Part shown: positions 6,916 through 12,883 of the stretch, one piece after another
How the letters are laid out: the number at the start of each line of letters is the position of its first letter
How positions within the stretch are numbered: the first letter of the stretch is position 1
Assembly: GCA_934757945.1 (NCBI GenBank)
Contig: CAKVLT010000057.1
Span: 1 to 12,883 of the forward strand
DNA length: 12,883 bases
From: an uncultured Bulleidia sp.
GTDB taxonomy: Bacteria > Bacillota_I > Bacilli_A > Erysipelotrichales > Erysipelotrichaceae
Direction: 5' to 3'
Made by a program: the position numbers and the translations under genes
The notes under the pieces: model-generated
The model's database searches: none
Told to the model about the DNA's origin: nothing
Seen by the model: only the letters and a program-made list of their open reading frames with translations

Positions 6916-8316
6916 TTACTTCCTTTCTATGGTATGAACCGAAGCGGTAAATTTACCTTTGGATACAGTGATATGCACAATATCCTTTTCATGTATCTGT
7001 TCTGTATCTGTTATGAGCCTGCCCGATTCATCCTGTACCAGGCTGTATCCTCTGGAAAGAATCTTTAAAGGAGAATAGGCGTCAAGTAGTGATACCAGAG
7101 ATTGAAATTTGTTTCTGTTTTGCTGCACATCTGTTTGTATAGTAGATTTTAACGTATTTTGCAGTGTTTGTAACCTCAAATACTCATTCTGTAATTTTGT
7201 TACAAAAGAGCTGGTACATCTTTGACGGCAAACTTCTAACTCTTTCCTTGTTGCTGTACAGTTATGAATGATGGCATGCTGTAACCTGTAGGTCAAAGTA
7301 TCCAGAGAAGCTCTTTTTTCCTGAAAGGTATAGATAGATTTTTTTAAACGTTCTTCCAGATAATCCAGATGCATTTGTCTGCCGGCAAGCATCTGTAAAA
7401 AAGCATCATAAGAAATACTACGTGAATAATTAATTAATTGTGTTTTTTCAATACGTATTCTGTTTTGTATATCCGTTGATAATATACGTTCGTATTTTTT
7501 TAAAAGTACATGCACTTCTTGTATATTCGGAGTACTGTCAAGTACAGCTGCAGTCGGAGTGATAGAGCGTTTATCCGCCACATAGTCAACAAGAGTGGTA
7601 TCAGTTTCATGGCCTACCCCAGTAACAATCGGCGTATGCAAAGAAAAGATACTTCGGGCCAGATTTTCATCATTAAAACACCAGAGGTCTTCCAGAGAAC
7701 CTCCTCCTCTGACTAAAAGAATCACATCATGATCAGCAGTATCCGCTTTCTTCAAGGCTTCAATGATATATTTTGCGGCTGAAGCTCCCTGACATGGAAC
7801 AATATATTCTTTTACCATGGCAATCGGCCATCTGCTCTGTAATGTAATCCGTACATCATGTGCCGCAGCAGTTTCTTTACCTGTAATAATTCCTATGTTC
7901 ATAGGATATAACGGTAATAGTTTTTTATTTCTAGGGTCAAAAAGCCCTTCTTTTTCCAGTTTTCTTTTTAATTCTTCAAAACGAACATACAGATCACCAA
8001 TGCCGCTTTGTTTCATGGCAGTGATGAGTATCTGAGTTCTCCCTTCGGGAGCGTACAATGTAACGTCCCCTCTGACGATGATCTTATCTCCGTTTACAGG
8101 TTTAAAATTCAAATAACGTGCATGTCCTGCAAACATGACACAGGCAATAGAAGATTTTTCATCTTTCAGTGAAAAATACATGTGCCCGCTGGAAGGTATT
8201 CTTAAATTTGAAACCTCTCCTTCTACTAGTACGCCATGTAAAACAATATCTTTATCCAGCTGTTGTTTTACATACTGTACCAATGTGGTTACAGGAATAA
8301 TGCGCCTTTGACTCAT
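6916..8316 (-). CDS. xseA: Exodeoxyribonuclease VII large subunit
   Basis: The 466-residue catalytic subunit of exonuclease VII, which degrades single-stranded DNA from both ends to short oligonucleotides in mismatch and damage repair. An N-terminal OB-fold domain at about 26-100 (VEGEVSNLRIPSSGHMYFSLKD) binds DNA. The catalytic core follows with GIITGKETAAAHDV around 142-155 (D154), VPCQGASA at 173-180, VRGGGSLEDLWCFNDE at 202-217 and TGVGHETDTT at 232-241, then ITPTAA. A long coiled-coil arm (about 265-420) for XseB binding and a small C-terminal beta domain (SRGYSLVQDESGRLI) complete it. The start overlaps the nusB stop (ATGA) with no strong ribosome site, indicating coupled translation. 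No folD lies between nusB and xseA, unlike Bacillus. Confidence 0.97.
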   Translation of the reverse strand: MSQRRIIPVTTLVQYVKQQLDKDIVLHGVLVEGEVSNLRIPSSGHMYFSLKDEKSSIACVMFAGHARYLNFKPVNGDKIIVRGDVTLYAPEGRTQILITAMKQSGIGDLYVRFEELKRKLEKEGLFDPRNKKLLPLYPMNIGIITGKETAAAHDVRITLQSRWPIAMVKEYIVPCQGASAAKYIIEALKKADTADHDVILLVRGGGSLEDLWCFNDENLARSIFSLHTPIVTGVGHETDTTLVDYVADKRSITPTAAVLDSTPNIQEVHVLLKKYERILSTDIQNRIRIEKTQLINYSRSISYDAFLQMLAGRQMHLDYLEERLKKSIYTFQEKRASLDTLTYRLQHAIIHNCTATRKELEVCRQRCTSSFVTKLQNEYLRLQTLQNTLKSTIQTDVQQNRNKFQSLVSLLDAYSPLKILSRGYSLVQDESGRLITDTEQIHEKDIVHITVSKGKFTASVHTIERK

Positions 8317-8690
8317 ATAATATCCAATACTCTGTTAACTAGTTTATACGCATCTTCATCGCAGTATTTCTTGGCGAGTTCTACGGATTCGTCAATAATA
8401 ATAGCCGCACTGATTTCTTTAAGGCTGAATTCGGCACATCCATTCAGAAGAATAGCCTGTTCAATGTATCCGAGTCTGTCAAATTTCCAGTTCTTTAATA
8501 CTTCATTGATATACTGAGCGTATTTTTCCTTATTTTCTATGGCATCATAAATGACATCGACAAAGTATGGGTCTACTTCATCTTCTTTACATTTAAAAAC
8601 TGTTTCAATTAATTCCTGTATATCTCTTTCGGCTAACAGATAATCATAAACTGTTACCATTGCTTTTTCTCTTAATTCGTGTCTGTTCAT
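8313..8690 (-). CDS. nusB: Transcription antitermination protein NusB
   Basis: A 125-residue, all-helical RNA-binding protein. With NusE (ribosomal protein S10) NusB binds boxA RNA and supports antitermination on rRNA operons. The recognisable parts are the N-terminal RHELREKAMVTVYDYL helix, the central NWKFDRLGYIEQAILLNGCAEF segment (compare NWKLDRIANVDRAIL in Bacillus) and the closing IIDESVELAKKYCDEDAYKLVNRVLD. It is a few residues shorter than most homologues but complete. It is the first gene of the eight-gene operon. AAGGAG at about 8702-8707 is the ribosome site, and a promoter with extended -10 lies immediately upstream. Confidence 0.95.
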   Translation of the reverse strand: MNRHELREKAMVTVYDYLLAERDIQELIETVFKCKEDEVDPYFVDVIYDAIENKEKYAQYINEVLKNWKFDRLGYIEQAILLNGCAEFSLKEISAAIIIDESVELAKKYCDEDAYKLVNRVLDII

Positions 8691-8711
8691 TTTCTTAATT
8701 TCTCCTTTTCT

Positions 8712-8740
8712 ATTCTACCATGTTCTTGCGTAACACACAA
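8712..8740 (-). promoter_or_regulatory. Promoter of the nusB-xerD operon
   Basis: On the minus strand, -35 TTGTGT (8740-8735) and -10 TAGAAT (8717-8712) are separated by exactly 17 bases, with a TG one base before the -10 (extended -10). The predicted transcript starts near 8705, only some 15 bases before the nusB ATG. The match is seen in the sequence; promoter activity is inferred. It shares its spacer region with the oppositely directed promoter of the neighbouring gene. Confidence 0.65.
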
Positions 8741-8754
8741 AATGGATTTAGAAT
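8726..8754 (+). promoter_or_regulatory. Putative promoter of DUF5662-like gene
   Basis: On the plus strand, TTGCGT (8726-8731, 3 of 6 to consensus) and TAGAAT (8749-8754, 5 of 6) are 17 bases apart. A start of transcription 7 bases past the -10 would fall on or next to the A of the ATG at 8761, implying a leaderless mRNA. Its -35 lies inside the spacer of the nusB promoter, so the two cannot be occupied together. Confidence 0.45.
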
Positions 8755-8760
8755 CATTTC

Positions 8761-9300
8761 ATGAACTATTTTCAACGATTCTTTTTACATCTTCATACTG
8801 TGAATACCCATAGAAGAGCAGTACGCAAAAACTGTTTCAAATGCGGTTTATATTATCAGGGTCTGACGCACGATCTTTCCAAGTATTCCCCTGCAGAATT
8901 TCTTGTCAGTGTGAAATATTTTCAGGGATATCGTTCACCTTACATGAAGGAAAAAGAAGAGAAAGGATATTCTCTTGGATGGCTTCATCATAAGGGCAGA
9001 AACAAACATCACTGGGAATACTGGTATGATATGATTAATGGTGTTTGGCAACCTATTGAAGTACCATACAGGTATGTTGTGGAAATGCTATGTGACAGAG
9101 TAGCTGCATGTAAAGTATACCAGAAGGAAAAGTATACCAGTTCTTCTCCTATCAACTACTGGAACACCAGAAATGACAGGTTATATATGCATCCTGAAAC
9201 AGCTGCTTTACTGGAATCTATGCTGAAAAGTATTGAAGATCGAGGTGAAGAAGCTACTTTTCAATCTATCAAAGACAACATAAGGCATAAAAAAAGATAG
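8761..9300 (+). CDS. DUF5662-like protein with HD-type histidine/aspartate pattern
   Basis: A 179-residue soluble protein resembling the uncharacterised DUF5662 family found in many Bacillota; function unknown. Conserved-looking elements are HRRAVRKNCFKCGLYYQGLTHDLSKYSPAEF (H17, H37-D38), WLHHKGRNKHHWEYW (H76, H77, H83, H84) and MLCDRVAA (D112). The order H, HD, H, D recalls metal-dependent HD phosphohydrolases, but this link is my inference. No signal peptide or membrane segment is seen. There is no ribosome site before the ATG, and an in-frame TAG at 8749 with no other start codon after it fixes the start unless translation begins inside the gene. The stop TAG lies within the terminator stem. 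It is a single-gene unit between nusB and guaB, transcribed away from nusB. Confidence 0.82.
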   Translation: MNYFQRFFLHLHTVNTHRRAVRKNCFKCGLYYQGLTHDLSKYSPAEFLVSVKYFQGYRSPYMKEKEEKGYSLGWLHHKGRNKHHWEYWYDMINGVWQPIEVPYRYVVEMLCDRVAACKVYQKEKYTSSSPINYWNTRNDRLYMHPETAALLESMLKSIEDRGEEATFQSIKDNIRHKKR

Positions 9301-9317
9301 CTCAGCTATCTTTTTTT
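9289..9317. terminator. Bidirectional terminator between DUF5662-like gene and guaB
   Basis: A perfect hairpin, GATAGC (9296-9301), loop TCA, GCTATC (9305-9310), is flanked by seven A on the left (9289-9295) and seven T on the right (9311-9317), so it has a T-run on both strands. It ends the plus-strand DUF5662-like gene, whose stop codon TAG (9298-9300) is inside the stem, and guaB from the minus strand, whose stop is at 9331. Confidence 0.9.
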
Positions 9318-9330
9318 CCTTATTTTGTTC

Positions 9331-10839
9331 TTACTTGTTAAAGCTTTCGTCTTTGTTCTTGACGATGACATCATGAGCTCCACCTTCAACAATAGAAGTT
9401 GCAGATACTAATGTCAATGTTGCATTTTCCTGCAGTTCAGCAATTGTCAATGCACCACAGTTGCACATAGTAGAACGAATCTTTGCAGTTGTTAACTGCA
9501 CATTATCATGTAATGGACCTGCATATGGTACATAAGAGTCAACACCTTCTTCAAAGGATAGCTTACCTTTTCCGCCAAGGTCATATCTCTGCCAGTTCTT
9601 AGCTCTGTTACTGCCTTCACCCCAGTATTCCTTAACAAAAGCACCATTGATTGTTAACTTCTGACCAGGAGCTTCTTCAAATCTGGAGAAGTATCTTCCT
9701 AACATAACAAAGTCAGCACCCATAGCCAGGGCAAGTACCATGTGATAGTCATAAACGATACCACCATCAGAGCAGATAGGAATATATTCACCTGTTCTTT
9801 CGAACCATTCATCACGAGCTTTAGCAACTTCAAGAACAGCTGTAGCCTGACCTCTTCCGATACCTTTAGTTTCACGGGTAATACAGATGGAACCGCCACC
9901 GATACCAATCTTGATAAAGTCAGCACCGTGACTTGCCAGGTAATTAAAACCATCAGCATCTACGATATTGCCAGCACCAACTTTGACTTTATCACCATAT
10001 TTAGCTTTGATCCAGTCAAGAGTAGCACCCTGCCATTCAGAGAATCCATCACTGGAGTCAATAACAAGACAGTCAGCACCTGCATCTACAAGAGCAGGAA
10101 CACGTGTTTCATAGTCTTTTGTATTAATACCTGCACCAACCATGAATCTCTTTTCATCATCCAGTAATTCTAATGGATTATCTTTATGAGAAGCATAGTC
10201 TTTACGGAATACAAGATATGCAAGATGATCATTATCATCTACGATTGGTAATGTGTTTAACTTATGTTCCCAGATAAGATCGTTACATTCACTTAAAGAG
10301 AATTTTACGTTACCTGTAATCAGGCTTTCTCTTGGTGTCATGAAGGAAGAAACTTTTTCTTCACCTGACATTCTGGAAATACGGTAATCTCTGCTTGTTA
10401 CAAGACCAACCAGTTTTCCGTTTGGTGTACCATCTTCAGTAACAGGCATTGTGCTGTGTCCTGTTTCTTTCACCATAGCAAGAACTTCATTTAAAGTTGT
10501 ATCAGGTGTAATATTGGAATCACTGATTACAAATCCTGCTTTGTAGTTTTTTACTTTAGCAACCATTGCTGCCTGAGATTCAATACTCTGAGACTGGAAA
10601 ATAAAGGACATTCCACCTTCTTTTGCCAAAGCAACGCCTAAGGCATCACCGGAGACAGACTGCATAACTGCTGATACCATAGGAATGTTTAAACTGATAG
10701 CAGGTTCTTCACCCTTCTTGTATTTAACAAGTGGTGTTTTTAAACTTACCGCTGTAGGAATATTTACCTTTTTTGATAAACCAGGTACTAATAAGTATTC
10801 ACTAAATGTATGACTTGGTTCAGAAATCACTTTTGCCAT
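9331..10839 (-). CDS. guaB: Inosine-5'-monophosphate dehydrogenase, T. foetus-like type
   Basis: A 502-residue enzyme oxidising IMP to XMP with NAD+, the committed step of GMP synthesis. The TIM barrel is interrupted by a CBS-domain pair at about 95-215. Active-site features are DSSDGFSEW (D261, W269), the loop GIGGGSICIT with nucleophile C319, CSDGGI at 356-361, the mobile flap NWQRYDLGG with R418 and Y419, and VPYAGPLHDNV. The RY dyad and flap favour IMP dehydrogenase over GMP reductase. Many of these segments follow, as I remember it, the Tritrichomonas foetus enzyme and not the usual bacterial GuaB (which has DTAHGHS-like and GPGSICTTR-like motifs). GAGGGAGG (10847-10854) is a strong ribosome site 7 bases before the ATG. 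The gene is monocistronic with its own promoter and terminator. Confidence 0.95.
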   Translation of the reverse strand: MAKVISEPSHTFSEYLLVPGLSKKVNIPTAVSLKTPLVKYKKGEEPAISLNIPMVSAVMQSVSGDALGVALAKEGGMSFIFQSQSIESQAAMVAKVKNYKAGFVISDSNITPDTTLNEVLAMVKETGHSTMPVTEDGTPNGKLVGLVTSRDYRISRMSGEEKVSSFMTPRESLITGNVKFSLSECNDLIWEHKLNTLPIVDDNDHLAYLVFRKDYASHKDNPLELLDDEKRFMVGAGINTKDYETRVPALVDAGADCLVIDSSDGFSEWQGATLDWIKAKYGDKVKVGAGNIVDADGFNYLASHGADFIKIGIGGGSICITRETKGIGRGQATAVLEVAKARDEWFERTGEYIPICSDGGIVYDYHMVLALAMGADFVMLGRYFSRFEEAPGQKLTINGAFVKEYWGEGSNRAKNWQRYDLGGKGKLSFEEGVDSYVPYAGPLHDNVQLTTAKIRSTMCNCGALTIAELQENATLTLVSATSIVEGGAHDVIVKNKDESFNK

Positions 10840-10870
10840 GAAGCATCCTCCCTCTGTTTGATTTTTAACT

Positions 10871-10898
10871 ATTGTACAGTTTTAAAATTTATTGTAAA
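10871..10898 (-). promoter_or_regulatory. guaB promoter
   Basis: On the minus strand, -35 TTTACA (10898-10893, 5 of 6) and -10 TACAAT (10876-10871, 5 of 6) are separated by 16 bases. Transcription would start near 10864, giving a leader of about 25 bases that holds the GAGGGAGG ribosome site. There is no room for a purine riboswitch in this leader. Confidence 0.65.
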
Positions 10899-10933
10899 GG
10901 TGTTTTTTACATTTTTTCATTCTTTAATTCCAT

Positions 10934-11002
10934 ACGTATTTTATTGGGTTTTTAACATATTGCTAAAAATTCACAAATAGAAGTAAAGAAAACGTATTTT
11001 AT
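10934..11002 (+). repeat. 11-bp direct repeat before proS
   Basis: ACGTATTTTAT occurs at 10934-10944 and again at 10992-11002, 58 bp apart. The second copy runs directly into the TGGTACAAT extended -10 of proS. It may be a regulator site or a duplicated promoter edge; the AT-rich background lowers its weight. Confidence 0.5.
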
Positions 11003-11010
11003 GGTACAAT
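11000..11010 (+). promoter_or_regulatory. proS promoter (TRTGn extended -10)
   Basis: TATGGTACAAT contains the Gram-positive -16 element TATG, one spacer base, and -10 TACAAT at 11005-11010. No good -35 is found 16-18 bases upstream, which extended -10 promoters tolerate. Predicted transcription start is near 11017, leaving a leader of about 17 bases with GTGAGGA as ribosome site. This is too short for a T-box. Confidence 0.6.
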
Positions 11011-11033
11011 CTATGAGCAGTGAGGATAAAGAT

Positions 11034-12725
11034 ATGCGATTAAAAAACAGTTATTTTTTCACATTACGTGAAGACGCAAAAGATGAAGATTCCATCAGTT
11101 CGAATCTTCTTGTCCGTGCAGGTATGATTAAAAAGAGCTCTGCCGGTGTATATATGATGCTGCCAATGGGTAACAGAGTGTTACAGAAAATTATTGGTGT
11201 TATCAGAGAAGAAATGGATAATACAGGATGTCAGGAACTGATTATGCCTGCCCTTATCCCTGAAGATGTGTATGTAGCAAGTGGAAGACGTGAGGGATTC
11301 GGAAGTTCCATGTTTTCCCTGAAAGATCGTAAAGGACAGCCTTACGTACTTGGACCTACGCATGAAGAACTATTTGCTATTGCAGCAAAGATGCAGATTC
11401 GTTCTTATAAAGACCTGCCTTTCTCTTTATATCAGATTCAGACTAAATTCCGTGACGAACCACGTCCAAGATACGGCTTAATCCGTGTTCGTGAATTTAT
11501 CATGAAGGATGCGTATACTTTTGACACAGATGAAGCAAGCTGTGATGTTGCTTACCAGAAACAGTTCAACGCTTATAAAAACATCATGGACAGATTGCAT
11601 CTGAACTATAAGATTGTTAAAGCTGATACCGGTGTCATGGGTGGATTACTTTCAGAAGAATTCCAGGCAATTACTCCTTTAGGGGAAGATGTCCTTGTAT
11701 TATGTGACTCCTGTGATCTTGCAAGTAATATTGAAGTTGCAACATGCAAGCCAGAAATTGAACCTGCTACTGAGGTAAAAGAAACTTTAACACTTGCTGA
11801 AACTCCTGATTCCAGAACAATTGAAGAAGTTGCTTCTTTCTTCCATAAAGAACCTAAACAGTTTGTCAAAACGCTTATCTACAATGTAGACGGTAATCCT
11901 GTTGCTGTTATGGTACGCGGAGACAGAGATGTCAACGAAACAAAACTGAGAAAATTACTGCATGCTACTGAAGTAGAACTTGCTGAACCGGAAATGGTTC
12001 AAGCAGCCACAAATGCTGAAATTGGTTTTGCAGGTCCTATAGGTATCAAGTGCCCTCTTTATGCAGATGAAGAAGTCACATATATGCACAATTTCATCGT
12101 TGGTGCCAATAAAACTGGATATCACTACAGCGGTGTCAATCTGGATGATTTCAAGATTGATCACATAGCGGATCTTCGTAATATTCAGGAAGGTGATATC
12201 TGTCCATGTTGCGGTGGAAAGATTCATTTTGCTCACGGTATTGAAGTAGGTAATACATTCAAGCTTGGTACAAAATACTCAAAATCCATGGGTTTACAGT
12301 ATCTGGATTCCAACAACCAGTTACAGTATGTATATATGGGTTGTTATGGTATCGGTCCGGCACGTGCCATGGCTGCTTTAGCTGAACAGAATGCGGATGA
12401 AAACGGCATTAACTGGCCTGTCAACATGGCTCCATATACTGTTGCTATTGTCATCATCTCTACAAAAGATGAACAGCAGGTAAAGGTAGCGGAAGACTTA
12501 TACGCTTCCTTAACTAAGAAAGGCATCGATTGTATTCTGGATGATCGTGATGCACGTCCTGGTGTTAAATTCAAAGATATGGATCTCATCGGTATTCCAT
12601 ACCGTATTACAGTTGGTAAGGGTGTTGCTGAAAACAAAGTGGAATTTAAGCCTAGAACAGCTGATAAGGAAGAAATTGCTATTGATGAAGTGGCAGACAA
12701 AATTTCCTCTTTACTGAATAAATAA
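11034..12725 (+). CDS. proS: Prolyl-tRNA synthetase (bacterial type with editing domain)
   Basis: A 563-residue class II synthetase that charges tRNA-Pro with proline in the cytoplasm. Motif 1 lies in RAGMIKKSSAGVYMMLPMG, the proline-binding TxE region in GPTHEE (109-112 for THEE), motif 2 in FRDEPRPRYGLIRVREF (R140), and motif 3 in GCYGIGPARAMAALAEQ (R444). The YbaK-like editing insertion that removes mischarged alanine is present at about 225-390 (KQFVKTLIYNVDGNPVAVMVRGD). CDSC and CPCCGG pairs flank it, as in related enzymes, followed by GIEVGNTFKLGTKYS. A C-terminal anticodon-binding domain begins at APYTVAIV. I chose the ATG at 11034: it gives the usual N-terminus (MRLKNSYFFTLRED) and follows GAGGA by 8 bases. 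The earlier in-frame ATGs at 11001 and 11013 lie in or at the promoter. Tandem TAA stops end the gene. Confidence 0.95.
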   Translation: MRLKNSYFFTLREDAKDEDSISSNLLVRAGMIKKSSAGVYMMLPMGNRVLQKIIGVIREEMDNTGCQELIMPALIPEDVYVASGRREGFGSSMFSLKDRKGQPYVLGPTHEELFAIAAKMQIRSYKDLPFSLYQIQTKFRDEPRPRYGLIRVREFIMKDAYTFDTDEASCDVAYQKQFNAYKNIMDRLHLNYKIVKADTGVMGGLLSEEFQAITPLGEDVLVLCDSCDLASNIEVATCKPEIEPATEVKETLTLAETPDSRTIEEVASFFHKEPKQFVKTLIYNVDGNPVAVMVRGDRDVNETKLRKLLHATEVELAEPEMVQAATNAEIGFAGPIGIKCPLYADEEVTYMHNFIVGANKTGYHYSGVNLDDFKIDHIADLRNIQEGDICPCCGGKIHFAHGIEVGNTFKLGTKYSKSMGLQYLDSNNQLQYVYMGCYGIGPARAMAALAEQNADENGINWPVNMAPYTVAIVIISTKDEQQVKVAEDLYASLTKKGIDCILDDRDARPGVKFKDMDLIGIPYRITVGKGVAENKVEFKPRTADKEEIAIDEVADKISSLLNK

Positions 12726-12732
12726 TAATTAT

Positions 12733-12758
12733 GGCACTTCTTAAAGGGGTGCCTTTTT
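12733..12758 (+). terminator. proS rho-independent terminator
   Basis: GGCACTTC (12733-12740) pairs with GGGGTGCC (12746-12753) through eight base pairs (two G-U) around a TTAAA loop, followed by five T (12754-12758). It begins a few bases after the tandem TAA stops of proS. Confidence 0.85.
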
Positions 12759-12824
12759 ATATAAGAAAAACTCTTTTATGTCTGCTGTTCAAGCAAAGAT
12801 AGTAACCGTCAACCATAACCCGTC

Positions 12825-12878
12825 TTTAAAAGATATCTCTGATACAGGATAATACAATCAGTAAAGGAGATATCTTTT
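12825..12878 (+). promoter_or_regulatory. Promoter with paired AGATATCT palindromes for an off-window gene
   Basis: TTTAAA (12825-12830) and GATAAT (12848-12853) are 17 bases apart and would start transcription near 12860. AAAAGATATCTC (12828-12839) is exactly inverted as GAGATATCTTTT (12867-12878), and each arm contains the self-complementary AGATATCT. One copy sits in the promoter spacer and one overlaps the ribosome binding site. This can be read as two operators around the -10 or, if a longer transcript exists, as a hairpin hiding the ribosome site. Confidence 0.5.
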
Positions 12879-12879
12879 T

Positions 12880-12883
12880 ATGA
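12880..12883 (+). CDS. Start of an unidentified gene cut by the window edge
   Basis: An ATG at 12880-12882 follows AAAGGAG (12863-12869) by 10 bases, a normal Gram-positive initiation signal, and lies about 20 bases downstream of a plausible transcription start. Only the first codon is inside the window, so nothing can be said of the product. Confidence 0.35.

Noticed and set aside
9742..10167. 141-codon plus-strand frame inside guaB
   Set aside because: It is antisense to a strongly conserved gene, has low-complexity composition and no ribosome site. The other overlapping frames inside dxs, recN and proS are shadows for the same reasons.
10840..11033. T-box before proS or purine riboswitch before guaB
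   Set aside because: Predicted leaders are only about 17 and 25 bases, and no T-box consensus or purine-aptamer pattern is visible.
12778..12852. 24-codon leader peptide upstream of the last gene
   Set aside because: The frame is open but has no ribosome site and no run of regulatory codons, and its stop overlaps the -10 of the proposed promoter.

Overview
The window comes from a low-GC, Gram-positive-type bacterial chromosome (Bacillota). The supporting signs are AT-rich third positions, strong AAGGAG/GGAGG ribosome binding sites, TGn-extended -10 promoters, a bacterial-type ProRS with an editing insertion, and a nusB-xseA-xseB-ispA-dxs-recN gene order related to that of Bacillus. An Erysipelotrichia-like host is my best guess, but this is inference from gene style and not proof. 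No plasmid, prophage or transposon genes are seen.

Left part (236-8690, minus strand): one tightly packed eight-gene operon, read right to left: nusB, xseA, xseB, ispA, dxs, recN, dinB, xerD-like. Neighbouring genes overlap (ATGA or TAATG junctions) or are 6-13 bases apart. A good promoter with an extended -10 lies just before nusB. The operon joins a transcription antitermination factor, both exonuclease VII subunits, two steps of isoprenoid supply (DXP synthase and a farnesyl-type prenyl synthase), and three DNA repair or recombination proteins (RecN, Pol IV, a Xer-type recombinase). The folD, tlyA and argR/ahrC genes that sit among these in Bacillus are missing here, and dinB and xerD are attached at the end.

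Downstream of the recombinase (1-235) there is no convincing gene but dense structure: two exact 22-bp direct repeats 45 bp apart, a 15-bp palindrome, a 10-bp inverted repeat pair, and between its arms a 28-bp sequence strongly resembling a dif/Xer core site. This is the most intriguing part of the window.

Middle (8691-9330): a short divergent promoter region, where the nusB promoter and a promoter for a DUF5662-like gene interleave, then the DUF5662-like gene itself, which appears to be leaderless. It ends in a bidirectional terminator shared with guaB.

Right part (9331-12883): guaB (minus strand; an IMP dehydrogenase of the Tritrichomonas foetus-like type) and proS (plus strand; prolyl-tRNA synthetase) diverge from a 194-base region holding both promoters. 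proS ends with a hairpin terminator. The last ~60 bases carry the promoter, paired AGATATCT palindromes, ribosome binding site and apparent start codon of a further gene that runs off the window.
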